64,000 nt of DNA from an uncultured Roseibium sp. (GTDB lineage: Bacteria; Pseudomonadota; Alphaproteobacteria; Rhizobiales; Stappiaceae). Below the pieces are notes generated by a model, which was given only the letters and a program-made list of their open reading frames with translations, ran no database searches and was not told the origin of the DNA. The stretch covers positions 1 to 64,000 of the forward strand of contig NZ_CANLVF010000005.1 in NCBI RefSeq assembly GCF_947494555.1, given 5' to 3'. Below, one piece after another: positions 34,776 through 46,300 of the stretch. The translations under genes and the position numbers were made by a program. Every line of letters begins with the position of its first letter. Within the stretch, counting starts at the first letter, position 1.

Positions 34776-35132
34776 TTAGCGGGTTTCGCCCGCACCCAAA
34801 TCTCGCGACTGATTATTGTGCCATCCAGCCCGGTTCTTCATGTTGAATATCCATGAGATGGCCTTGAAGCCAGGAAGTCTTCCCAGCGTTCCCAACTTGC
34901 CGATTTGCTCCCAACACAAAAGGCCTCGCCTCTCCGCCTCGCCTATTTTTTCGGAGGGGAAATCTTCCGGATAGCGTTTTGCATATGACTTGATTGTTTT
35001 CAAATCTGCGTGCGGAAAACTCTTCTTTGAATACCCAGCAGAAATATGATCGCAATAAACTTGGCAGAATTTTTGTCGCAATTCGGACGTCGGCCATTTC
35101 TGCGCGTACTTGTTTCCGTTTTTTGCTGGCAT
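34776..35132 (-). CDS. Small-terminase-like phage protein
   Basis: A 118-aa basic protein starting at ATG 35132 (with GAGG close upstream); an in-frame TTG at 35147 is less likely. The C-terminal segment FKAISWIFNMKNRAGW resembles the WxFNMKNRxGW ending of phage DNA-packaging small-subunit-like proteins. The rest (KTIKSYAKRYPEDFPSEKIG, then ERRGLLCWEQIG) suggests a helical DNA-binding protein. No large terminase or capsid gene is present. The homology is by eye and moderate. Confidence 0.5.
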   Translation of the reverse strand: MPAKNGNKYAQKWPTSELRQKFCQVYCDHISAGYSKKSFPHADLKTIKSYAKRYPEDFPSEKIGEAERRGLLCWEQIGKLGTLGRLPGFKAISWIFNMKNRAGWHNNQSRDLGAGETR

Positions 35133-35476
35133 GTCCTCAGTCTGCAATCTGTTTGAGCAGATGATTTCAAAGTAATACTGCGAGAGCGAGCTGGGAACAT
35201 ATCATGAATGAACCAGTGGCTTCAAAACGAAAAGCCGAGCAACGATAACAATACCGCTGTCGTATTCTCCAACGTTATGCGTTGCTAGTTTCCGGCAAGG
35301 TCGCTGTGTGGGCACGCGTTTGAGGTTTTTAGGCACCTACCCTAGCCGCCAACGTCAAAACGATAAATCTTGCCCACTGCTATGCACTGGGAAACGCACA
35401 TTCTATACAGGGGTGATTGGTCGAGTCGGTGTTTGACGACTGATACGCGCGTTTTTGAGCCAAAAAGGGAGCCTGA
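35133..35476. other. Divergent intergenic region of repressor
   Basis: An AT-rich gap between the terminase-like gene (minus) and the repressor gene (plus). It should contain operators of the repressor, but I see no convincing repeated palindrome. A TTGACG occurs near 35428 without a good -10. Confidence 0.5.
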
Positions 35477-36148
35477 TTGTCCTGGAACGAGCGCATTGTT
35501 AAACGACGGAAGGTCTTGGGTTTGTCCCGGGCAGAACTCGCACGTCGTTCCGGTGTGAGCTACGACAACCTTAACAAGTATGAGCGCGGTGAAGTTGATC
35601 ACCCAAGAGGCAAGAACTTGTCCAAGATTGCCGTGGCTCTTGGCACGAGCGAAAAAGCCCTGCTTTTTGGGTCAACCCCTTTCGGCTCCAACATCAGGCA
35701 AAGCAACACCACGCTTAGAATCCATGGTGAGGTTGCGGCCGGCCTTTGGATGGAAGCCAGTTTGTTCGAGGGCGAGCATTCCGAAGCCTCGACAGTACTT
35801 GGCGACAGTCGCTTTCCTATCGAGTTGCAGTACCTGTTGCGAATAAATGGTGAAAGTCTAAACAAGCTGGCACAAAGCGGAGACCTTATTCTGTGCTTCG
35901 ACTACGGCCAGGCTGGCGTCGAGATACAGTCTGGCGACCTTGTTGTTGTCGAACGCTCGCGAGATGGTGGACACACGATCGAGCGAACAGCGAAACGTGT
36001 TGTCCAGTCACTTAATGGGGTTCAACTCTTACCCGAGTCGCATGACCCTCGCTTTCAAGATCCAATTGTTTTCGACGACTTTGACGAAGAAGAATCTCAA
36101 GTCAGGATCGTTGCAAAGGTTCTCTCTATTCTACGACTCTTTCCTTGA
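35477..36148 (+). CDS. Phage-type repressor: XRE HTH plus S24 peptidase
   Basis: A 223-aa CI/LexA-like repressor. The N-terminal HTH covers residues about 5–60 (LGLSRAELARRSGVSYDNLN). The S24 peptidase domain has a likely self-cleavage site at Ala88-Gly89 (EVAAGLW), Ser127 in INGESLN and Lys173 in ERTAKRV. DNA damage via RecA would cleave it and induce the element. The TTG start has GGGAG 7 bases upstream; this is the only start fitting the HTH. It probably controls excision of the island. Confidence 0.85.
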   Translation: MSWNERIVKRRKVLGLSRAELARRSGVSYDNLNKYERGEVDHPRGKNLSKIAVALGTSEKALLFGSTPFGSNIRQSNTTLRIHGEVAAGLWMEASLFEGEHSEASTVLGDSRFPIELQYLLRINGESLNKLAQSGDLILCFDYGQAGVEIQSGDLVVVERSRDGGHTIERTAKRVVQSLNGVQLLPESHDPRFQDPIVFDDFDEEESQVRIVAKVLSILRLFP

Positions 36149-36541
36149 TTTAAATTCCAACTAATTCCTGCAGATTTGAGAGGGAGGGTTCCAAAAGCCA
36201 AAGACCCCCCTACCCCCTATGGAAGACCATAGAAGGCAGGGAAGTCTCTGGCGCATCTGCTGACCCGAGCCGGGATGGGACACACATAGCCAGGGATTCT
36301 CTCGAATTTCCCGTCCTCTGTTTCTGGAAGGCACCTTAGGACTTTCGACCCCCGCGCCTGCGGTTTTCATCCAGCAGGGAGTTGCACCCCGTCACCGCGA
36401 ATGAGTAAGCGCTACCGAAATTGTGGAAAGAGGTCAATCAAAAAGTGGATTTAAATTATAGTTTCTGGAATAATGCGGCAGCAGCAATCACCGAGATCCG
36501 ATCAATGCAGTCCAGAGTAGCCCCCAAGAGATTGGAGCCAA
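36149..36541. other. Intergenic region before excisionase-like gene
   Basis: 393 bp with no convincing gene. It has a short hairpin, CTATGG-AAGA-CCATAG near 36218, and purine/pyrimidine-rich tracts. A frame at 36421–36726 overlaps the excisionase-like gene and seems spurious. Confidence 0.5.
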
Positions 36542-36931
36542 ATGTCAACACTTCCCAAAATCCTGGAAGCCGGCAAGACACCGGAGCAATGGGCGAAGAC
36601 CTTTGCCGAACATGGCATCGAGATTTCGGCACGCACTCTGCGCGACAAGGCCAGAAAGCTCAGTGCCTATTGTGGCCTCGGAAATGCCATCTTGTTAAAG
36701 CCGGAACATATCGACCGTATTTTTGAGGACACGCCGTGCCGCTTGAAATCTACAAACGAGGAACCCGGTTTTGGGTCCGAGGTCGGACGGACGGCCTCGA
36801 TGGTTACACTGAAAGAAGCCTCAAAACATCTGATAGAAAGATCGCAGCCGCAAAAGTCGCGGAAATCGAGAGGAAAGCGCGACAACGTGCGATCCTTGGT
36901 TCAGATGCGCCGACAGAAGCAGACGAGTTGA
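36542..36931 (+). CDS. Excisionase-like DNA-binding protein
   Basis: A 129-aa basic protein whose first 60 residues resemble small regulators next to alphaproteobacterial integrases: EQWAKTFAEHGIEISARTL, REDKA-like RDKARKLSAYCGLGNA and LLKPEHIDRIFED. The C-terminus is Lys/Arg-rich. It overlaps the integrase gene by 196 bp in a different frame. Probably directs excision or regulates the integrase. Confidence 0.6.
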   Translation: MSTLPKILEAGKTPEQWAKTFAEHGIEISARTLRDKARKLSAYCGLGNAILLKPEHIDRIFEDTPCRLKSTNEEPGFGSEVGRTASMVTLKEASKHLIERSQPQKSRKSRGKRDNVRSLVQMRRQKQTS

Positions 36932-37797
36932 CATTTGCGGCCGCAGTCATGCTCTATGACGCGAAGCTGGCTGACGCAAACTACCTTCTGAAAATCATTC
37001 CCGAACTTGGACCCAAGCGCATCAAGGACATAATGCCCAAGATGGTTCGTGATCTTGGGAGGAAACTTTATCCGACGGCTGCCTGCGATACCTGGCGGCG
37101 GCAAGTGGTATCGCCAACGTGCGCAGTCATCAACAATGCACATCAAGAAAAGGGAACGCCGCTCATACGGGTAAAAGCCTATACGGGTGCGGAGCGTCAG
37201 AAACAGGACGAGTTGCGCGGTAAGCAAAGCCGAACGGAAAGAACGCCAGGCTCATGGCATTGGCTCGCTGCCTTCAGGGAACATTCCAACAGTTACCAAG
37301 GTGCCCTCGCCTTCTTCATGTTCACAACGGGTGCGCGCATCACCCAGTCAATCCTAATGGAGCCACGACATCTGGATCTCCAAAACCACCGCATTCTCAT
37401 CCCGGCCGCCAAAGGACATGAGGAGCAATGGGTGAGTATTATGACCGAACTTGTGGTCGAACTCGCCAACCTGCCGCCACGCAATGGCCGGGTGTTCGGG
37501 TACCAACAGCGTTGGGGGGTTTACAAAGCCTGGAAGTCGGCCTGCGATCGTGCAGGCATTGAGTACATTCCACCGCATTCGGCCGGCAGGCACGGATTTG
37601 GGACGGAGCTTGTCGTCCGCCAGGGTGTCGATCCGCGCACTGCAGCAGACATGGGACGTTGGTCAAGCCCGAAGATCCTGCTTGATACCTATACGCACTC
37701 CGAAGAAGGTACGACCTCAGTTCACGATGCCTTTAGGCGAGGAAAACCCGAAGAATTTTCGGTCGCAAACGTCACATCAAAGAAGATGGGCAAGTAG
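36736..37797 (+). CDS. int: Tyrosine recombinase (island integrase)
   Basis: A 353-aa phage-type integrase. Catalytic residues are visible: Arg201 (TTGARITQS), Lys227 (AAKGHEE), His281 and Arg285 (PPHSAGRHGFG), Trp309 (MGRWSSP) and Tyr319 (LLDTYTHS). The GTG start at 36736 gives MPLEIYKRGTRFWVRG, the usual opening of this integrase group. It catalyses recombination between the 42-bp repeats. All catalytic positions are intact, so it may be active. Confidence 0.92.
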   Translation: MPLEIYKRGTRFWVRGRTDGLDGYTERSLKTSDRKIAAAKVAEIERKARQRAILGSDAPTEADELTFAAAVMLYDAKLADANYLLKIIPELGPKRIKDIMPKMVRDLGRKLYPTAACDTWRRQVVSPTCAVINNAHQEKGTPLIRVKAYTGAERQKQDELRGKQSRTERTPGSWHWLAAFREHSNSYQGALAFFMFTTGARITQSILMEPRHLDLQNHRILIPAAKGHEEQWVSIMTELVVELANLPPRNGRVFGYQQRWGVYKAWKSACDRAGIEYIPPHSAGRHGFGTELVVRQGVDPRTAADMGRWSSPKILLDTYTHSEEGTTSVHDAFRRGKPEEFSVANVTSKKMGK

Positions 37798-37905
37798 CTC
37801 GTCGACTGCGCGCCAATCGAACGTTCCAGCTCGCTCTAGTTTTTTGGACGAAGGCGCCCTGCAACTGGTCGCTTCGAAGCTACCTGCGGGAAGTCCGCTC
37901 TTCTA

Positions 37906-38085
37906 TCAAGGCGTTGGTTCCAAAGCGTAACCAGAATGTCTTCTCCAGGGAGTCGTGATTTCAGCAGTCGTGAACTTAGATCGTCTTCGCGGTGATACCC
38001 CAGGATGAGCGCCACACAGCAGACATACCCGCTCAAGTTCTTTCTTGAACTCCTCAACGAGCAATTCATAGTCGAGACCTTCCAT
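37906..38085 (-). CDS. Possible 59-aa hypothetical protein
   Basis: A small frame with AAGG 7 bases before ATG 38085 encodes an acidic/amphipathic start (MEGLDYELLVEEFKKELERV), CLLCGAHPG and a basic tail. Not recognised. It may be a real small gene or a remnant; weak support. Confidence 0.35.
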   Translation of the reverse strand: MEGLDYELLVEEFKKELERVCLLCGAHPGVSPRRRSKFTTAEITTPWRRHSGYALEPTP

Positions 38086-38252
38086 CGGTGTGCCTTCGAT
38101 GTCTGAGCTGCTGCCGGTTTGATGGACTGCAAGTTAAGCTCGCATTGCCATGCGACAGTGCACGTTCATTAATACTATTGTGAGCAGCGCCGATCCGAGG
38201 CCTTTGTTAGTGCGTCTTCCGCATCGACAGGTGGGATGAGGCGATCCAGGTG

Positions 38253-38516
38253 TCACAGCAAATCTGCCCTTATAGGGTCTGCAGATCTTCCGGCTGCTGT
38301 GCTACCAAACCTTCGGACAACGGCGGATTGAGTTTTCCACCTTTCGTCAGCATGACGGGCCGATATCATCTGCGGCATTTGCCAATGCTGTCGGGGGAGG
38401 TTCCCGATGGCGCTGTGTGAGCGTCCTTTATTGAAGCTTAGACCAAGCCCTTCATACACTTTCGCAGTCTTGAAAATATTGATTGCGTACAGTGTTGACA
38501 ACTTGATCATCACCAT
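38253..38516 (-). pseudogene. Possible IS3-type transposase C-terminal remnant
   Basis: The frame contains FNKGRSHSAIGNLP, resembling the end of the IS3-family DDE domain (typically YNxxRPHSAIGNLPP). No upstream DDE residues can be found. It sits in a decayed stretch that also holds a Tn3 fragment. Low confidence. Confidence 0.35.
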
Positions 38517-38934
38517 TTCCGCCGGCGCTCTTTCCGGAACTCGAGAGATTCGACTGATGCGGGCATCAAAACCGGTAGGATTTGGGCTCTGGGTTGACCT
38601 CCGTGATCTTAATCCCTACGACAACTTAGCGTCCCCAAATCGGCCTTGAGGTCAATTTCGCGATTTTCTTAAAGTTGCCGTTAGTTCACGCGCCTTGTGA
38701 GCTGTCGATAGTGGCCGAATTCAGCGATGCACTGGTGAGCTACTCGGGACGCTCGACTGCACCGGAATAGTCCGCCGGAAGTAATCAGGGCGACAATCAC
38801 TTCGCTGCAGCTGGCCTGCGTTTTCTGAAAGGCTATTCTAATGTCCCACACACCCACCAGCGCCATTCATTGCAGTTGAGGTCAGAACAAGCATTGTACC
38901 CGCAGACACGCACAACGCGAACTGATTGTGAAAA

Positions 38935-39246
38935 TTACGCCGCTTGGAAGTTCCGGCCCCGGCTTCGCAAGGATCTGAAGCCTTCTGGTATCTGTTGGTC
39001 CTTTTCCCAGGAATAGATGCCGGTTAGATTGATATGCTCAATTGAGCTGCGAGATGTGTTTCAGCATGCAATCCGAAAAAATCCGGCCCTGTTTGGCGCA
39101 GGTGAGAGACGGCCTGGCTGAGTTAAACGGTGTTCCAGCGCAAGATGGCGCTTACAACTAGGTTAAGTCCGGAAACCCGGAAGGCCTGGCTTCATGGGAG
39201 CGGTCACGGATTTCCCCGCGTTCGTGGAAGCAGATGGCACGTTTGA
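38935..39246 (-). pseudogene. Tn3-family transposase C-terminal fragment, frameshifted
   Basis: On the minus strand the frames give LKRAICFHERGEIRDRSHEA, then after a shift AFRVSGLNLVVSAILRWNTV, and after another shift EHINLTGIYSWEKD to a stop at 38935–38937. These blocks, in this order, are the conserved end of Tn3-type TnpA (cf. RDRxxExQxxRxSGLNLLVxAIxxWNT and WEHINLTGxYxW). At least two shifts and a stop break it. Only the C-terminal part remains. Confidence 0.7.
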
Positions 39247-39654
39247 GTTTGTGAGCAGCCGGTAACAGGCGGCCTGCCAGTCCAATCGGCCGATCACATC
39301 TTCACCGGTATCGTTGGCCGCCTGACGTCGCTGCAGTTGGCCAGCCGGAAACCGGGGTGGTTTTCGTCGATCTCTACATAAACGCGCGGTCAAAAGTTTG
39401 CATCACCGCCGCCGACACGGTTCAGAGACCCGCAACCGAATATCTGGCTGCGGATTAGCCGGAAATGTGACGACACGCTAACCCACATCAGCATGCATCG
39501 CCACCGCTGCTGCTATGTTGTCACACAGCTTCAAAGATGGGCGACGCCATTAAACCCGGCACCAAACAGCTACTGACAAGTCACTTTTACCTGTCTGGCA
39601 ACTCTGATCGGGCCTGCCGCCTATCGCGCACTCCAGCTACACCCAGGAGGTCCC

Positions 39655-39951
39655 ATGGACCATTCATCACATGAGCCGCTTCAGGCCGGCGAGATCATTG
39701 CGGCTAACGTCAAAGGCACCGATATCTACGGACCCGATGATAAAGTGATGGGCAATGTCTCCGAAATGCTCGGCACCGGTCAGTATGCAAGGGCGGTCAT
39801 TGAAGTTGGCGGCTTTTTCGGAATCGGGGTCAAGCAAGTTGCCCTTGATATGTCACGCATCGACTTCATGCGCGATGAAAACGGAAAAGTCCTTGCTCAC
39901 ACCAAGATGAGCAAGGTCGAATTGAAAAACCTGCCGAAGCATCGAGGTTGA
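39655..39951 (+). CDS. PRC-barrel domain protein
   Basis: A 98-aa single-domain PRC-barrel protein (GTDIYGPDDKVMGNVSEML, IEVGGFFGIGVKQVALDMSR). Such cytosolic proteins are common in stress islands and bind RNA or protein partners; no exact role. Clear ribosome site (AGGAGG) 6 bases before the ATG. Confidence 0.85.
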   Translation: MDHSSHEPLQAGEIIAANVKGTDIYGPDDKVMGNVSEMLGTGQYARAVIEVGGFFGIGVKQVALDMSRIDFMRDENGKVLAHTKMSKVELKNLPKHRG

Positions 39952-40044
39952 GCTGTCAAAGACAAAATCAACTGATCGGAACACTATCCGAAGCGCTTAA
40001 ACACGCCGGAAAATGGCCTTCAGACGCGAGCACAGGAAAACGAA

Positions 40045-40176
40045 ATGGCAAAGGGCAAAAGCCGCCGTGGCAGAGAAGACAGAAAGCCGAAACGGAAAAA
40101 GACCACGCCTGTCCCGCCAACTTCTTTCAACAAGGAGTTGACCTTCGAGACGAAACCGAAGGCAAAAATAGCCTGA
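40045..40176 (+). CDS. 43-aa basic protein (MAKG family)
   Basis: A short frame encodes MAKGKSRRGREDRKPKRKKT, a Pro-rich linker and a LTFETKPK tail. Small basic proteins starting MAKGxxRxNRExxKPKK are widespread in proteobacteria and otherwise uncharacterised. AGGA stands 8 bases upstream. A longer frame at 39948–40220 in another phase appears spurious. Confidence 0.6.
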   Translation: MAKGKSRRGREDRKPKRKKTTPVPPTSFNKELTFETKPKAKIA

Positions 40177-40369
40177 ACTGGCTTTGTGGCAGGACAATTG
40201 CCAATCTAACCGGGCATTGAACGCTGCTGCCAATAGGGCTTGCGCGGACAGATCCTTGATCGTGAATAGGCTTTGCTGCGGCCTGTAAATTTCCTCCGGC
40301 GGCATCTTGCATGCAGCACCGCCATTTCTCTGCTCGATGTTCGGCCAAAATTAGCATCGGAGGTTCCTG

Positions 40370-43300
40370 ATGATCGTCGGGTTTCCCGGTTGGTTGCCGC
40401 TTCGACGGGCAAGCAAAGCCCCTTGGAACGATATCAACCCTGTACGTGCAGAGATGTTCGGGGCCGAACGTCTGGAACAGCATGCGGCGAGTCTGGCAGA
40501 ACAACAAGACGTCACCCTTAAACCACCACGTGTCGTGTCGTTGCAGCGCCGGCTGGAAGAAAATGCAATTGCCTTGTCGGCCACGCACAAGGCCTGCAAT
40601 CTTGAACTTGCAGCCGGTCACCCGATCGTGCCTGCTGCTCAGTGGCTTCTGGATAACTATCACCAGGTCGCGGCGCAAATCGGCGAAAGCCGCACCGATC
40701 TGCCGGCCAGTTACTACCGAACGCTGCCAAAGCTCTCAGATGGCGCGTTTCGAGGCTATCCGCGAGTCTTCGGACTGGTCTGGGCCTATGTGGCACACAC
40801 GGACAGCCACCTCGATGCGGTGATGCTATCCAGATTTATCCGCGCCTACCAACAGGTGCAGCCCCTGACCATCGGCGAACTCTGGGCGATTCCAATCACG
40901 CTGCGCCTCGTTCTTCTGGAAAATCTCCGGCGCCTCTCCGATCAGATCCGCATGGGTCACAAAAGACGCCATGAGGCTGACCAGCTTGCAGACCGTGTTC
41001 TCGGCGCGGGGAACACGCAGACCCACCCGCTAGCCTACTTAGAAGCTGGCCTGAATGGGCGCATGTCCGAAGTCTTTGCGGCTCAACTGGCCAAGCGGCT
41101 TCGAGATTGCGATCCGCTCATCACTCCGGCTATCGGCTGGCTCGAGGAGCGTTTGGCGGCGCAGGGCAGTGATATTGATCTTGTTGTGCACCATTCACAG
41201 GAACGTCAGGGCGCTTCCAACGTCTCGGTGCGAAACGTCATCACGAGTCTGCGCACAATTTCCGAGATGGACTGGCCGGATCTGTTCGAGGGTGTCAGCC
41301 TCGTCGATGCGAAGCTGCGGGAATACGCGGGGTTTGCCGCGATGGATTTCGCCAGCCGCAATCTCTATAGAACGGCCATCGAGGATCTTGCCCGACACTG
41401 TGATCGCAGCGAAATCGAGGTGGCAGGGTTGGCGCTCGAGGCCGCAGGCAGAGCGTCAGAGATGGCTGCAACGTCTCTCTCCGACGCACTTTGTCGGCGC
41501 CGAGGCGATCCCGGCTGGCATCTGTTTGCAGAAGGGCGGATCACCTTTGAGCGCCAAATCAGTTTTCGGCGATCCTGGTGGCCCTGGCTTCATTTTCACC
41601 CCAGTCTTTCAGGTTACGCCGGCAGCATCATTGGCGTCGCCCTTGGCTTGCTCGTGCTTGGCCTCTGGGCGGTTACAGGTCTCGCCAACGCCCCCGTTTC
41701 GGGAGCGTTTCTGATCCTGTGGGCCGTCGTAGCCCTGATCCCTGCAAGTACCGTTTCGCAAATTCTTGTCGATCGCCTGATCGGTTGGACCGTGCCCCCT
41801 ACGGCGCTGCCGGGTTTGGCGCTCGAAGACGGGATTCCAGCCTCGCTGCGCACTTTAGTCGTCGTGCCGACTCTCCTGACAAATGTCAGCGATATGCGCG
41901 CGCAGATCGAAGGACTGGAAGTTCATTATCTGTCAGGTACAAAAGGAGATGTCACTTTCGCGCTTCTCACCGATGGCGTGGACACCCCTCACCAGAACAT
42001 GCCGGGCGATGCGGCACTTGTGACACTGATCGACAAGGAAATCGCCAGGCTGAACCAGCTCTATGGTTCGGCCCCGTCGGGCGTGCGCTTTTTGCATCTG
42101 CATCGCCAGCGCCGGTATAATCCGGTTGAGAAACTCTGGATGGGATGGGAACGCAAGCGCGGCAAACTGCAGGAACTGAACCGCCTGCTGCGCGGTGCCA
42201 CGGACACCGACTACCGTACCCCTGATGGCGGCATCCCGGTCGTCCCTCCTGACGTCCGGTATGTATTGACGCTGGATTCCGATACACGGATGCCACGCGA
42301 CACGGTGCGACGGCTGGTCGGCAAGATGGCACACCCGTTAAGCCGCCCTGTTATCGACCCCGTCTTGCGCCGGGTAGGCGCGGGTCATGCGATCCTGCAA
42401 CCTCGCGTCACTCCTGCCCTGCCGGCTGCGCGCAGTGGTACAGCCTTTCAGAATGCCACATCCGGGCCAGGCGGAATGGACCCCTATGCCGCAGCTGCGT
42501 CAGACATCTATCAGGATCTCTTCGGTGAAGGGTGCTTCACCGGCAAGGGCATTTACGATCTTGACGCATTCGAGACGGTGATGGCCGGGCGCGTTCCTGA
42601 AAACACCTTGTTGAGCCATGATTTGCTGGAGGGAATTTTCGCTCGAGCCGGACTTGCCTCAGACGTCGAGCTCGTTGAAACCTTTCCTGATCGGCAGGAC
42701 CTTGCGGCACGCCGTATCCATCGCTGGTGCCGGGGCGATTGGCAGCTGTTGCCCTGGCTGGGACCGCACGGCGGGCTGGGTGCACTTGGGCGGCTCAAGG
42801 TTCTGGACACGCTGCGGCGCTCGCTTCTGGCGCCGGCGACCCTGGGCACGCTGGCACTGGGTTGGCTGCTACCCGGCCCGGCTGCCATTCTGATAACCGC
42901 GCTGGTATTGGCGATCCTGATGCTGCCGTCGTTCCTGCATGCGGCGGTTTCAGCAGTGCCGCATCGTGCCGGACTACATCTTCGAACACATCTGCGTCTG
43001 ATGCGCGAAGATCTGGCGCTGGCGTTGCTTCAGACCGGGCTTGCGGCAGCTTTTCTTGCCGATGCCAGCTGGCGTTCGCTCGATGCCATCACACGCACAC
43101 TGTGGCGACTGCTGGTCTCCCGTCGGCACTTGCTGCAATGGACCACCGCCGCCTCTCTCGCCGCGGCCCCGCGCCTGGATCTGGGCGGCTTCACGCGGGC
43201 CATGGCGCCTGGCACCACACTGGGACTGGCCCTGGCCGGGTTGACCGCCTTTGCCGCCCCGGCTTCGCTGCCGCTGATCCTGCCTTTCGCCGGGCTCTGG

Positions 43301-46300
43301 CTTGCTGCGCCTTTCATCGCCTTGCGCGTGAGCGAAATTCCCAAGCCAGGACCCGAAGCAACGTTGACACCTCAGGACGCACAGGCGCTACGTCTGATTG
43401 CCCGCCGGACCTGGCGCTATTTCGAGACATTCGTCACCACGGAAGACTGCCATTTGCCGCCAGACAATTTTCAGGAAAATCCCAGTCCTTCGATTGCCCA
43501 CCGCACCTCTCCCACCAATATCGGGCTCTATCTTCTGGCAACAGTGGCTGCGCGCGACTTCGGCTGGATCAGCCTTAAACAGGTTGCCGAGCGGGTCTCC
43601 GCGACTCTTGATTCGATGGAAACGTTGCCGCGTCTCAATGGACATTTCTACAACTGGTACAGCACGCAGGATGGCCGGGTCCTTGACCCTCCCTACATCT
43701 CGTCGGTGGACAGCGGAAATCTCGCTGGACATCTGATCGCGCTTGCCAATGCGTGTGAAGAGTGGGCGGAGGCGCCTGCCGCGGATCTGCGACGCCGTCG
43801 CAGCGGTCTCGCCGATCTGTTGGACTTGGTCGAGATCGACGCAGTTCGGGCCGGCGTACTGCCAGATTCTAGCTTCCCTGCCACGATGCGGTCATTACGA
43901 GATAGCCTGGCACAATCCGAGATCGACTGGTCCGCCTTACAACACCTCGCCACCGAAGCAGAAAACTCCACAGGGGCCAGCAACCTGTCAGATGCGAGCG
44001 CACGATCCTGGCTGTCACTGTTGCGCGACAGTCTGAACGAAATGGCCGCAGACGCGGTTGGCTTTGGCATCGACCGATCCGATCTCGCCAGGCATCTGCG
44101 ACAGCTCGGCGAAACCGCGCGCAGATTGGCGATGGAGATGGATTTCGCCTTTCTGCTGAACCCAGAGCGCAAACTGCTCTCAATAGGCTATTCGGTGCAC
44201 GAAAACGCGCTCGACCCGGCTTGCTACGACCTCCTGGCGTCCGAGGCCCGTCTGGCGAGCCTATTAGCCATTGCCAAACAAGATATCCCTCCACGCCATT
44301 GGTTCCGGCTGAGCCGTGCCTCGACTGCGGTTCGTGGCGGCACAGCGCTTGTTTCATGGGCTGGATCGATGTTCGAATACCTGATGCCTGAGCTGGTGAT
44401 GCGCGAACCCGAAGGTAGTCAGCTCGGACGCACCTGCCGATTGGCCGTCGCACGCCAGATCGCCTATGGCAAGGCTCAAAGTGTTCCCTGGGGTATCTCC
44501 GAATCCGGTTTCAATGCGCGGGATTTGGAATTCATCTACCAATACTCCTCTTTCGGCGTTCCCGGACTGGGGTTGAAACGCGGCCTTGCCGGCGATCTTG
44601 TGATCGCGCCCTATGCGACTGGTCTTGCCGCGATGCTCGATCCTGCCGCTGCGCGGAGGAATTACGACGCGATCGAAGGGTTAGGTGGACTTGGGGTCTT
44701 TGGCTTCTATGAAGCATTGGATTTCACCTCCGCCCGGGTGCTGCCCGGCCAGCGTTTGTCGGTTGTGCAAAGCTATATGGCCCATCATCAGGGAATGACC
44801 ATCGCGGCTATTGCCAATGCATTGACTGACGGGCAGATGCGCGCGCGCTTCCACCGCGAGCCGATGATCCATGCCAGCGAACTGCTGCTACATGAGCGGT
44901 TGCCGCGCGATATCGCCCGCACACTTCCACCTCTCGAAGAGCCGGCGAAGAACCTCATGCAACCTTCGGAAGTGGAGCGAGGGCGGCGGATCTCGTGTTG
45001 TCCGAGCGGCCCGCCCGTCAGCCATCTGATGTCGAACGGGCATTATGCTGTCATGTTGACCGCGACGGGAGGAAGTTATAGCCGTTGGGGAGACATCGCA
45101 CTGACCCGCTGGGGAGAGGATGCGACACGTGACCATCAAGGCGCTTTACTGCACCTGCGGGACATTTCGGACGGGACGGTGCAGAGCTTTGGCCCCTGTC
45201 AGGAAGGGGCGACGACGTCCGACCAGGCCGTACAGTTTTTTGAAGACCACACGACCTTCACTGCCCAAACGGGGCGGCTTGACACGGTGCTCGACATCCT
45301 CGTCTCCGGTGAGGCCGATGCAGAGGTGCGCCGCCTATCCATCACCAATTCGGGGCGCGGTGCTTGCGAGCTGGATGTAACTTCCTATGTCGAATTGACG
45401 CTGGCGACCCCTGCCTCTGAAACAGCTCATCCCGCTTTCTCACGGATGTTCGTGCAGACCGACTTCCTACCCGAATACGATGCGTTGATTGCATGGCGTC
45501 GCCGTCGTAGTCCGGACGAGCCGGAGATTTGGGCCGCACAGTTCATGAGCGTGGAAGGCGAGACAATCGCCCCCTTGCAATATGACACCGACCGAGCCAC
45601 GGCACTCGGCCGCGACCAGGAACAGGCTCGGCCCCGCGCCATAACTCACCCCGGCCCGTTGGCGGGCCACACCGGAACAGTGCTCGATCCAGTCTTCGCC
45701 TTGCGCAACCGGCTACGCATCTCGCCGGGAGATACTGCACGTCTGATGGTCTGGATGGTTGCCGCAGATAGCCGAGAGGCGCTGATCGACCTGATCGATC
45801 GTCATCATGACAGCAATGCCTATGACCGTGCTCGAACGCTGGCATGGACCCAGGCTCAAGTGCAATTGCGTCATCTCGGCATTTCGCCGGATGAAGCCGC
45901 TGATTTCCAGCGTCTCGCGGCGCCGATCCTTTATCACGACATCAGGTTCCGGCCACCTGCGGCTGTTTTGGCAAAAGGGTCCGGACGGCAATCGGGCTTG
46001 TGGCCGCTGGCAATTTCTGGGGATCTACCTATCGTTTTGCTGCGCATCGACGATCCGGCAGACATCGGACAGGTCCGCGCGTTGCTCCAAGCTCATGAAT
46101 ACTGGCTTGGCAAACAACTGTCCGTGGACCTGGTTATTCTCAATGAAAACCCTGCCTCCTATGTGAAGGACCTGCAGACGGCAATAGACACTGCCCTGCG
46201 CAGCAGCCACTCCAGGCCACGCAGCGGCGAACAGCGTGTGCGGGGAGCGGTGTTCACACTTCGCTCCGATTTGATCGCACCGGAGGCTCGCGCGCAGCTT

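Larger units (their letters stand above)
37798..39654. other. Decayed region of the island
   Basis: About 1.9 kb downstream of the integrase without an intact recognised gene. It carries the transposase remnants and the doubtful small frame described separately. It may mark where other element genes have been lost or where cargo was inserted. Confidence 0.6.

Noticed and set aside
39948..40220. 90-aa frame after the PRC-barrel gene
   Set aside because: Overlaps the better supported 43-aa MAKG-type gene and has no similarity to anything I know.
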